Below, one piece after another: positions 1 to 6,157 of a stretch of 7,469 bases of DNA. The position numbers and the translations under genes were made by a program. Position 1 is the first letter of the stretch. Every line of letters starts with the position of its first letter. A model generated the notes under the pieces. The model made no database searches, was not told the origin of the DNA, and saw nothing but the letters and a program-made list of their open reading frames with translations. This DNA comes from Bifidobacterium breve. Lineage in GTDB: Bacteria; Actinomycetota; Thermoleophilia; Miltoncostaeales; Miltoncostaeaceae. The stretch covers positions 1 to 7,469 of the forward strand of contig CAMCOB010000068.1 in NCBI GenBank assembly GCA_945876305.1, read 5' to 3'.

Positions 1-871
1 GGGTACCAGCCGCAGGCGGGGTACCGAGCGCGGTGGCCACGGCCACGGCGGCGGCCATGTTGCGTCGCTCCCAGGCCTTGAGGTCGCCGAGGTCGAGGTC
101 GATGGCCGGCTCATCGCCAAAGCGCACCACTCCCACGCCCTCGGGCAGCGCATCCACATAGGCGCTCAGGTAAATGTCGTCGTTGGGGATGACCGCCACT
201 CCGCCAGGGCAGAGCGCGCTCAGGATCTCTGCCTTTGCGGCGGCGATTGCCTCAATGGTTCCCAGCAGTTCGAGATGCACCGGTCCGACAGAGGTGATGA
301 CCGCCACATCGGGAGGTGCAAGCACGGCCAGCTCGGCGATCTGACCCGGGCCCCGCATGCCCATCTCAATGACGGCCACCTCGGCGTCGGCGGGCAATCC
401 AAGGATGCTGAGCGGCACCCCCACCTCGGTGTTGCGGTTACCCGGCGTGCAGGCTACTCGTACTCCGGCGGCACGCAGCACGGCGCCCACGCTGTCTTTG
501 GTGGAGGTCTTGCCGTATGAGCCGGTGATGCCCACAACCCTCGCGCCCAGATGCTGGAGGGCGCCACGTCCCACCAGCCCCAGGGCCTCAACCGGGTCGC
601 CCGCCAGCAGAATGGCGGCACCGGTACGCGCCAGATCGTCCCCTACCTCCGACCACGCCTCGGGGCCCACAAGTACAGCGACCGCGCCCTGCGCGATGGC
701 ATCTGCCGCATGCAGGCCGCCGTCCACGTTTTCGCCCGAGACACCCACAAACAAGCAACCGGGCACGACGTCACGCGAGTCGGCGGTTGCACCCTCCACC
801 ATCACGTCGTCGTCGCCCGCGACCAGCGTGATGCCGCCCCACTCGATGATGTCCCGCAGCGCAATCCTCAT
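1..871 (-). CDS. murF: UDP-N-acetylmuramoyl-tripeptide--D-alanyl-D-alanine ligase MurF (partial, 3' end outside window)
   Basis: MurF is the cytoplasmic ATP-dependent Mur ligase that adds D-Ala-D-Ala to UDP-MurNAc-tripeptide. The first 290 codons are present and the frame is open at the left edge. Visible are a Mur-ligase N-terminal domain (about 1-100), the ATP loop GITGSYGKTSTK (114-125), the MurF-typical NRNTEVGVPLSIL (145-157), EMGM (169-172), VGPVHLELLG (195-204) and K213 in the usual carbamylated-lysine position. ATG at 871 overlaps the murE stop as ATGA, which fixes the start and suggests translational coupling; the upstream SD is weak. One oddity: after RFG (250-252) the protein reaches an N-AAA helix (about 271-276) in only about 20 residues, where the E. 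coli enzyme has a considerably longer beta-rich segment ending in GRHN. The identification as MurF is firm from order and motifs; the shortened segment is discussed as a finding. Confidence 0.96.
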   Translation of the reverse strand, partial: MRIALRDIIEWGGITLVAGDDDVMVEGATADSRDVVPGCLFVGVSGENVDGGLHAADAIAQGAVAVLVGPEAWSEVGDDLARTGAAILLAGDPVEALGLVGRGALQHLGARVVGITGSYGKTSTKDSVGAVLRAAGVRVACTPGNRNTEVGVPLSILGLPADAEVAVIEMGMRGPGQIAELAVLAPPDVAVITSVGPVHLELLGTIEAIAAAKAEILSALCPGGVAVIPNDDIYLSAYVDALPEGVGVVRFGDEPAIDLDLGDLKAWERRNMAAAVAVATALGTPPAAGT

Positions 872-2370
872 GCGGCCCGCCTGGTGCCAAGCACCTCACG
901 CGCCACCTGGCGGTCGTCGAACGGAGTGACCACGCCAGCCACCTCCTGACCCGACTCATGCCCCTTGCCGGCGATCACCACCACGTCACCCGGGCGCGCC
1001 GCGTCAATTGCTGTGGCAATGGCCAGCCGGCGATCGACCTGCACCAGCAGGTCGGCCGGGCCATGCCCCGCACCCGCGACGATCTGCCGGATGATGGCGT
1101 TGGGGTCCTCGCTGCGCGGGTTGTCGGAGGTGACGATGCACACATCCGACAGTGCGCGGCCGATGGCCCCCATCTGCGGGCGCTTTCCGGTGTCGCGGTC
1201 GCCCCCGCAGCCAAACAGCACGATGAGGCGTCCGTCGCCTGCCAGATCGCGTGTGGTGCGCAGCACGTTCTCGAGCGAGTCGGGTGTGTGCGCATAGTCA
1301 ACAAGCACCTGAAATGGCTGGCCCATGTCAATGGGCTCAAGTCGGCCGGGCACGCCGCGCACCGATGCGATGCCCCGGGCCACGGCCGTGTGGTCGAGGC
1401 CCAGCACCTCACCCATGGCCACCACGCCCAGCACGTTCTCAACGTTGAAGCGCCCCCGGAGCGGGCTCTCGATGTGAAGCGACCCCCGGGGAGTCCTGAC
1501 CGTGGCCGTAAACCCCTGCGCGGTCATCTCGAGCACCTCGGGGGCGACATCGGCGCCCGGGGCATCGATACCGAAACCCAGTAGCCCCAACTCGTCGGCC
1601 AGGCGCCGGCCGGCCGGGTCGTCGAGGTTGACCGCACCCGGCGGGTTCGCCCCCTCGCCGCCCGGGCGCGCAAACAGCAGGCGCTTGGCCTGGAAGTACG
1701 ACTCCTCGTCTCCGTGGAAATCGAGGTGGTCGCGCGTGAGGTTGGTGAAGATGGCCGCGGCGAAGTGGAGGCCCGCAACGCGGTGCTGGGCAAGCGCGTG
1801 TGATGACACCTCGATGGCGCAGGCGATGTCGCCCGAATCACGCATGTTCGCGAGCAGCCCCTGCATCTCGACGCTCTCGGGCGTGGTGTGCGTCGGCACC
1901 GACGACCGGCCACCCACCCGGATCTCGACCGTGCCAATGACCCCGCACTGCATTCCCGCGGCCTCGAGTACCGCGTGTGCCAGATACGCGCTGGTGGTCT
2001 TGCCATTGGTACCGGTAATACCCACAACGGTCATCTTCGCGGAGGGGTCACCCTCCATCATTGCCCCCATGAGCGCCATTGCGACCCGGGAGTCGGGCAC
2101 GAGCACCTGGGGTACCGGAAGGTCAAGTGCACGCTGAACCACAAGCGCCGACGCGCCCCGTGCCACGGCATCGGCTGCGAAGTTGTGGCCATCGGCGCGC
2201 TCGCCCACCAGGCAGGCGAACAGGTCGCCCGGCCCGACATCTGCGGAGCGGTATCTGATGGCCGCGACATGCGTTGTCGCGGCCGCGTCGGCAGCAGCGG
2301 GAACGTCACGGCCGCCCGGTGCCAGCAGGCGCGCGTCGTGCACGCCGCCGGTCAGGTCGATGAGCCTCAT
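868..2370 (-). CDS. murE: UDP-N-acetylmuramoyl-L-alanyl-D-glutamate--2,6-diaminopimelate ligase MurE
   Basis: MurE is a cytoplasmic Mur ligase that adds the third stem-peptide residue to UDP-MurNAc-L-Ala-D-Glu. Using the ATG at 2370 (500 aa, normal length) the motifs are: ATP loop GITGTNGKTT (117-126), TTPE (162-165), EVSSHAL (187-193), TNLTRDHLDFH (209-219), AKR with the expected carbamylated lysine (K229), VDYAHTPDSL (357-366), GCGGDRDTGKRP (387-398), DNPR (416-419) and GKGHE (468-472). DNPR is the family signature for meso-diaminopimelate rather than lysine, so DAP-type peptidoglycan is inferred. A GTG at 2382 would add four residues; I prefer the ATG because it gives the family-like MRLIDL N-terminus, but neither has a strong SD. 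It lies about 38 nt (26 nt for GTG) after the ftsI stop, the only gap in the operon, and ends in an ATGA overlap with murF. Confidence 0.97.
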   Translation of the reverse strand: MRLIDLTGGVHDARLLAPGGRDVPAAADAAATTHVAAIRYRSADVGPGDLFACLVGERADGHNFAADAVARGASALVVQRALDLPVPQVLVPDSRVAMALMGAMMEGDPSAKMTVVGITGTNGKTTSAYLAHAVLEAAGMQCGVIGTVEIRVGGRSSVPTHTTPESVEMQGLLANMRDSGDIACAIEVSSHALAQHRVAGLHFAAAIFTNLTRDHLDFHGDEESYFQAKRLLFARPGGEGANPPGAVNLDDPAGRRLADELGLLGFGIDAPGADVAPEVLEMTAQGFTATVRTPRGSLHIESPLRGRFNVENVLGVVAMGEVLGLDHTAVARGIASVRGVPGRLEPIDMGQPFQVLVDYAHTPDSLENVLRTTRDLAGDGRLIVLFGCGGDRDTGKRPQMGAIGRALSDVCIVTSDNPRSEDPNAIIRQIVAGAGHGPADLLVQVDRRLAIATAIDAARPGDVVVIAGKGHESGQEVAGVVTPFDDRQVAREVLGTRRAA

Positions 2371-2408
2371 CCGGATGGCCACGTTACCAGCGGCCCCGGA
2401 AACACCGG

Positions 2409-4115
2409 TCAGGGGGCGATGCGCAGTTGTTGCAGGGCGAACTGAGCGATCTTCTCAAAGGCCGGAGCCGCCACCTGCCCGCCGTAGTAGCTGCCATTGG
2501 TGGGCTCATCAACCATGACGGCGACCACGATGCCGGGGCGCGTCGCGGGTGCATACCCCACAAACGACGCCACGTAGCTCTGGATGTACTGGCCGGTCTT
2601 CGGGTCGATCTTGTTGGCGGTACCGGTCTTGCCGCCCACGGTGTAGCCCGGGATCTTGGCTTCATTGCCCGTGCCGTCATCGCTCACCACCTTCTGCAGC
2701 ATGATGTTGACCTGCTCGGCCGACTTGGCGCTGATGATCTGCTGGCCGCGCGGATGGGTGGGCACCGTATTGCCGACGCGCTTGATGAGGTGCGGCGGCA
2801 CCATGCGACCGCCATTGGCGATGGCGCCGTAGGCCTCCGCGATCTGGGCGATGGTCACGGCGACGCCCTGCCCGATGGGGATGTTGAGGATCGACGTGCC
2901 CGACCACTCATCGGTGGGGAGCACGATGCCCGACACCTCACCTGGGTAGTCGATGCCTGTCTTCGCGCCGAACCCGAACTGCTGGATCCAGTGCTGCAAC
3001 TGCGTGGTGCCGAGCTTCTGGGCGATCTTCACCGTGCCGATATTGCTCGAGTTCTGCAGAATCTCCTGAGTGCTCCACGACACCGATGGCCTGTAGTGCG
3101 ACTCCTTGAGGGTGCGGTCGTACAGGGTGAGCGTCTCAGGCAGGTCGAACATGGTGTCGCGGGTCACCACGCCGTCCTCAATTGCTCCGGCAACCGCCAC
3201 GAGCTTGAACGTGGACCCGGGCTCGTAGGTATCGGTGATGGGTCGCATGCGCTCGGCGTCGGCCGTGAGGGTCTCCGGCTTGTTGAGGTCGTATCCCGGC
3301 ACCGTGGCCATGGCAAGAATGGCCCCGTCCTCCGGACGCATGACAATCGCTGATGCCGCCGTGGCATTGTTGGCATCGACGACCGCCTGCAGCACGCTCT
3401 CGGTCTTCTGCTGAATGGCACTATTGATGGTGAGTGTCACCGTCTTACCGGCAATCGGCTCGCGGTCGTCGAGGATCCTGAGGGTCTTTCCCTTGGGGTC
3501 GCGTGCCTCGTGGCGTTGCCCGGCCGTGCCCTTGAGCAGGCCGTCCATCGACTTCTCGAGACCGGTGAGGCCCGCGCCCCAGTCGTCGGTCATGCCGATC
3601 ATCTGGGAGCCCACCATGCCCAGCGGATAGAGGCGCTTCTGCGCGTCAGTCAGCGTAATGCCCGACAGCCCGAGCTTCCTGAGATATGCGGCGCGTTGCT
3701 GGTCGACGCCCGTGTTGAGCATGACGTACCCGCCATCGCCCTGCAGTCGCCGCTCCGTCTCGTCGACCGATAGCTCGACCGCGGACGCAATGCGCTCGGC
3801 CGTACCCCGCTTGTCTGTCACCAGATACGGGGTGGCGGTGACGGCAACCACGTGCTTGTCGACCGCCAGCTCACGGCCATCTGACGACACGATGGCACCA
3901 CGGGGCGCCTGCAGGTCGATGGTGCGCTCATGCTGCGCGGTCGCCTTGGCACTGAGTTCTCCCGCCTGCACCGTGGCAATCCAACCGGCACGGGCTCCAA
4001 AGAGACCGAGCACGGCGAGGGTGGCGATGGTCAGGTAGCGGACACGCCGCGACCCAACTCGATCGGCCGCGTCCCGCCTGGCGCGGGCGCGCCCCTTATC
4101 GCGTGCGCGACGCAT
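2409..4115 (-). CDS. ftsI: Septal peptidoglycan transpeptidase FtsI / class B penicillin-binding protein
   Basis: FtsI is a monofunctional class B PBP: a membrane-anchored D,D-transpeptidase that cross-links septal peptidoglycan with FtsW and the FtsQLB complex. Starting at ATG 4115 it has 568 residues. A short Arg-rich cytoplasmic tail (1-26) precedes one transmembrane helix (about 27-47), then the PBP dimerisation domain with APRGAIVSSDG (70-80), then the transpeptidase domain with the catalytic motifs S-T-F-K (301-304, nucleophile S301), S-S-N (356-358) and K-T-G-T (496-499). No PASTA repeats follow. The frame is open up to 4214, but the upstream part overlaps the ftsL coding end and lacks family character; the chosen ATG overlaps ftsL by 20 nt and places the helix at the usual distance from the N-terminus. 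The SD before it is weak, so coupling with ftsL is likely. Confidence 0.96.
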   Translation of the reverse strand: MRRARDKGRARARRDAADRVGSRRVRYLTIATLAVLGLFGARAGWIATVQAGELSAKATAQHERTIDLQAPRGAIVSSDGRELAVDKHVVAVTATPYLVTDKRGTAERIASAVELSVDETERRLQGDGGYVMLNTGVDQQRAAYLRKLGLSGITLTDAQKRLYPLGMVGSQMIGMTDDWGAGLTGLEKSMDGLLKGTAGQRHEARDPKGKTLRILDDREPIAGKTVTLTINSAIQQKTESVLQAVVDANNATAASAIVMRPEDGAILAMATVPGYDLNKPETLTADAERMRPITDTYEPGSTFKLVAVAGAIEDGVVTRDTMFDLPETLTLYDRTLKESHYRPSVSWSTQEILQNSSNIGTVKIAQKLGTTQLQHWIQQFGFGAKTGIDYPGEVSGIVLPTDEWSGTSILNIPIGQGVAVTIAQIAEAYGAIANGGRMVPPHLIKRVGNTVPTHPRGQQIISAKSAEQVNIMLQKVVSDDGTGNEAKIPGYTVGGKTGTANKIDPKTGQYIQSYVASFVGYAPATRPGIVVAVMVDEPTNGSYYGGQVAAPAFEKIAQFALQQLRIAP

Positions 4116-4521
4116 ATCCGGCCGTGACACGGGCTGCGGGTGGGACGGTGACGTACGTGAGGCCGCTGCCGGGTGCCTGAACCATTCCGAGACGCTTGGC
4201 GGCCTGGTCCACAACCTCGCCGTCCTTCTGGGCGAGGCTGGCGCGGAGCTTGAGGATGTCGCCCTGTACCTGGTCGTACATCTCCACAGTGCGACCGGCC
4301 TGCGTGGTGACGTTGAGGCGGGCGACGTTTACCCACACCACGCCGCCAAGCAGAATGGCGATGAACGGAATGACCACCCACGCAAGCCGCACACCGTGCG
4401 ACTGCAGACGCTGCCACCGTCGCGGTGCTGGGCTGACGATGACCCGCGGGCGGGGCCTGGGGGCGGGAGCCGGCCGGGTACTGGGCTGTGCGACGCGCGC
4501 TGCTGCGCCACGGGTGCTCAT
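4096..4521 (-). CDS. ftsL: FtsL-like cell-division protein (bitopic, septum formation)
   Basis: This is a small bitopic division protein of 141 residues. It has a basic, Pro/Ala/Arg-rich cytoplasmic tail (1-45), one strong transmembrane helix (about 46-67), a periplasmic or extracytoplasmic segment compatible with a short coiled coil (about 70-105), and LGMVQAP (111-117), which resembles the end of FtsL/DivIC domains. FtsL sequences are poorly conserved, so position between rsmH and ftsI carries much of the call; its expected partners are a DivIC/FtsB protein, FtsQ and FtsWI. ATG 4521 overlaps the rsmH stop as ATGA and is preceded by a decent SD (GAAGG, 7 nt before the ATG), unlike most starts in this window. 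The 3' end overlaps ftsI by 20 nt. An upstream ATG at 4563 would run further into rsmH and is less likely. Confidence 0.88.
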   Translation of the reverse strand: MSTRGAAARVAQPSTRPAPAPRPRPRVIVSPAPRRWQRLQSHGVRLAWVVIPFIAILLGGVVWVNVARLNVTTQAGRTVEMYDQVQGDILKLRASLAQKDGEVVDQAAKRLGMVQAPGSGLTYVTVPPAARVTAGYASRTR

Positions 4522-5501
4522 GCGTCGCCCTTCTCGATCACGCGCAGGCGGGCCGAATGGCAACGGGGGTTACGGGCGATCTCGGCCATGACCGACTTGA
4601 CGGCGCGCGGCGTGATCATGCGCCCCTCGGGCAACTTGCCGCAGCCGCACACCGGCATGTCGGGCGGGCAGATGCAGCCACGGGTGCGCTCGCGCATGAA
4701 TCGCTTGACCATGCGGTCCTCAAGCGACTGAAACGCGATGACGGCCAGGCGTCCGCCCGGGCGCAGGATGTCGAAGGCGCGTGGCAGCCCCTGCTCCAGA
4801 ATCCCCAACTCGTCGTTGACCACGATGCGAAGTGCCTGAAACACCCGGCGGGCGGGATGGCCACCGGCAAACAGCGCCGGGGTGGGTACGGCGCCACGGA
4901 TGACCTCCACCAAATCACCGGTGGTGGTGATGGGCGTCTCCGCGCGTCGGCGCACGATTGCACGGGCGATCTGGCGCGAGTACCGCTCGTCGCCAAACTC
5001 CCAGAACCACTTCGCCAGATCCTGCTCGTCGGCGTCGGCCACAAGGTCGGCTGCCGATACAGGCAGCGACGGATCCATGCGCATGTCAAGCGGGGCGGGG
5101 CGCGAGTACGAGAAGCCGCGCTCGGGCCGGTCCACTTGCATTGACGAGAGACCGAGGTCCATGAGGATGACGTCAGCCCGCTGCCCCTGGTCTTCAAGAT
5201 CGGCGAGCACCGATCCGAAGTCGCCACGGATGAGGCGTGAGGGGCAACCGAACTCGCCGCGAAGGGCGTCGAAGTGCGTGGCGGCCTCGGGGTCCCTGTC
5301 GATACCGATCAGTTCACCGGTGGGACCCACGCGCTTGGCGAGGGCAGATGCGTGACCGCCCGCCCCAAACGTGCAATCGATAATGACCTCGCCGGGCTCG
5401 GGCGATACCAGCGTCAGGACCTGGTCGAGAAGGACGGGGTCGTGCGGGGCGCCGCCGGAGACCAGATGAAGGGCCTCTGTCTGGACGCCGACGGGGCTCA
5501 T
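4518..5501 (-). CDS. rsmH: 16S rRNA (cytosine(1402)-N(4))-methyltransferase RsmH (MraW)
   Basis: RsmH is the SAM-dependent methyltransferase that N4-methylates C1402 in the ribosomal P site of 16S rRNA. The 327 residues from ATG 5501 match the usual length of just over 300. Motifs in order are HDPVLL (20-25), the SAM-binding DCTFGAGGH (42-50) and GIDRD (66-70), LMDLGLSSMQVD with ERGFSY (113-132), DMRMD (139-143), FGDERYSR (169-176), HPARRVFQALR (215-225), FQSLEDRMVK (257-266), a Cys cluster CICPP-PVCGCG (276-288) and NPRCHSAKLR-like NPRCHSARLR (311-320). The start overlaps the mraZ stop as ATGA; the longer upstream frame to 5606 lies inside mraZ and has no family similarity. Gln replaces the His common in FHSLEDR. 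Placement directly after mraZ is the standard dcw arrangement. Confidence 0.97.
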   Translation of the reverse strand: MSPVGVQTEALHLVSGGAPHDPVLLDQVLTLVSPEPGEVIIDCTFGAGGHASALAKRVGPTGELIGIDRDPEAATHFDALRGEFGCPSRLIRGDFGSVLADLEDQGQRADVILMDLGLSSMQVDRPERGFSYSRPAPLDMRMDPSLPVSAADLVADADEQDLAKWFWEFGDERYSRQIARAIVRRRAETPITTTGDLVEVIRGAVPTPALFAGGHPARRVFQALRIVVNDELGILEQGLPRAFDILRPGGRLAVIAFQSLEDRMVKRFMRERTRGCICPPDMPVCGCGKLPEGRMITPRAVKSVMAEIARNPRCHSARLRVIEKGDA

Positions 5502-5965
5502 CCCCGGCCGCCGTCGTTGATGCGGGCGGCAAGGCGGGCGGCACGCTGGGCCACTCCGTCGGTCTTGAGGCGCTCGAAGCGCTCGGCCAGCCGGTCCGGG
5601 TTCCACAGCTCGAGGTATGCGCCGCCGCCGAGCACCTTCACCTTGCCGTCGAGGCCCGCGTGCTCGCGAAGTTCGGCGGGCACCAGCAGGCGACCCTGCT
5701 TATCGAGGCCCTCCTGCTCAAATGCTCCGGCCAGAAGAAACCGGCTCAGTTCGCGCTGGTCGTCGTCAAGCACGCTCATGCGGCCAAAGGTGTCCTCGAT
5801 AAACGACGGCCACTCGAACCGCGGCACCACCACAAGGCAGTCGTCCAGCCACCACGCGGTGACGGTGCCATCGGCGAAGGGGTCCCGAAGCCGTGACGGA
5901 ATGGCCACGCGCGATCGGTCGTCGAGGCTGCATTCATAGGTACCGCTGAGGAGCCGAGGTGCCAT
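5498..5965 (-). CDS. mraZ: Transcriptional regulator MraZ
   Basis: MraZ is the conserved first gene of dcw clusters; it forms ring-like oligomers that bind TGGG-type repeats in its own promoter and, in E. coli, represses the cluster. The 155 residues contain two SpoVT-AbrB-like halves (about 7-53 and 80-123), each with the diagnostic D-x3-R motif (D15-R19 in DDRSR and D88-R92 in DKQGR). The C-terminal tail (about 124-155) is Arg/Ala-rich. ATG 5965 is chosen because it gives the family-like N-terminus (LLSGTYECSLDD) and follows a promoter whose -10 is 8 nt away. A longer frame from ATG 6007 would read through the operator repeats and the -35 and is unlikely. No convincing SD precedes the ATG, so leaderless or near-leaderless translation is inferred. 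Confidence 0.96.
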   Translation of the reverse strand: MAPRLLSGTYECSLDDRSRVAIPSRLRDPFADGTVTAWWLDDCLVVVPRFEWPSFIEDTFGRMSVLDDDQRELSRFLLAGAFEQEGLDKQGRLLVPAELREHAGLDGKVKVLGGGAYLELWNPDRLAERFERLKTDGVAQRAARLAARINDGGRG

Positions 5966-5973
5966 CGACAGGG

Positions 5974-6002
5974 AACCTACCCCCGCCCTCCCCACAATGC
6001 AA
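5974..6002 (-). promoter_or_regulatory. Sigma-70-type promoter of mraZ / dcw operon (probably leaderless)
   Basis: On the minus strand TTGCAT (6002-5997) is followed after exactly 17 nt by TAGGTT (5979-5974), a good -35/-10 pair for the housekeeping sigma factor. The -10 ends 8 nt before the mraZ ATG at 5965, so transcription should start at or just before the start codon. The -35 lies between the two most promoter-proximal TGGG boxes, so MraZ bound there would be expected to block RNA polymerase. This is prediction from sequence only. Confidence 0.7.
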
Positions 6003-6048
6003 CCCATTCACCCCAAATTGTTCCCCAGACGCCCCATTTGGTCACCCA
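5986..6048 (-). promoter_or_regulatory. MraZ operator: three 21-bp iterons with six TGGG boxes
   Basis: Read on the minus strand, three direct 21-bp units (6048-6028, 6027-6007, 6006-5986) share the pattern TGGGnnnCnnnnTGGGGnG. Each unit has two TGGG boxes; the six boxes start at 6048, 6036, 6027, 6015, 6006 and 5994, so spacing alternates 12, 9, 12, 9, 12. Two spacings sum to 21 bp, close to two helical turns, which puts equivalent boxes on one face of the DNA. E. coli MraZ is known to bind direct TGGGN repeats with about 10-bp period upstream of mraZ; position and motif make these the cognate sites by inference. Confidence 0.85.
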
Positions 6049-6109
6049 GAGACACCTCGCAACAGGTCGTGCAGCCCCAGCCGCATTCGTGCAACGCATC
6101 GTGCGGTGA

Positions 6110-6121
6110 GAACACATGTTC
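6110..6121. promoter_or_regulatory. LexA/SOS-box-like palindrome
   Basis: GAACACATGTTC is an inverted repeat (GAACA-ca-TGTTC). With one flanking base on each side it fits the Gram-positive LexA consensus CGAACRNRYGTTYC at every defined position except the first C, which is A here. It covers the position where the -35 of the promoter at 6138-6143 would lie, so a bound repressor would block the gene at 6151. No lexA gene is in the window, and a single match to a short palindrome can occur by chance. Confidence 0.5.
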
Positions 6122-6137
6122 CGTCCGAGGGGGGGCG

Positions 6138-6143
6138 TACGTT
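6138..6143 (+). promoter_or_regulatory. -10 element of leaderless-type promoter for the 6151 gene
   Basis: TACGTT fits TANNNT and is followed by 7 nt and then ATG 6151, the spacing expected when transcription starts at the A of the start codon. No good -35 is visible (CATGTT at 17-nt spacing). A G-run at 6129-6135 is too far from the ATG to act as a normal SD. Confidence 0.55.
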
Positions 6144-6157
6144 TGTTCTCATGAACA
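6144..6157. promoter_or_regulatory. Inverted repeat spanning the start codon (TGTTC-N4-GAACA)
   Basis: TGTTCTCATGAACA uses the same half-sites as the palindrome at 6110-6121 but in the opposite orientation. It overlaps the predicted start site and the ATG at 6151. The segment TGTTCTC (6144-6150) also pairs with GAGAACA (6108-6114). It may be a second operator half-site pair or coincidence. Confidence 0.25.

Noticed and set aside
1..25. Two GGTACC sites 18 bp apart at the window edge, looking like a repeat.
   Set aside because: They fall inside the murF reading frame as ordinary Gly-Thr codons and show no extended repeat.
958..1584. A 208-codon plus-strand open frame.
   Set aside because: It is antisense to the conserved C-terminal half of murE and has low-complexity shadow composition.
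2371..2408. Possible internal promoter for murE in the ftsI/murE gap (TAACGT at about 2388-2383).
   Set aside because: No -35 at acceptable spacing, and the distance to the ATG (10 nt past GGCC) does not match the 7-8 nt pattern of the other promoters here.
2427..3353. A 308-codon plus-strand open frame.
   Set aside because: It is entirely antisense to ftsI, whose catalytic motifs are unambiguous; there is no recognisable domain in the plus-strand translation.
5966..6007. Alternative mraZ start at ATG 6007, adding 14 residues.
   Set aside because: The extension would be encoded by the operator iteron and the -35/-10 elements and has no similarity to MraZ N-termini.
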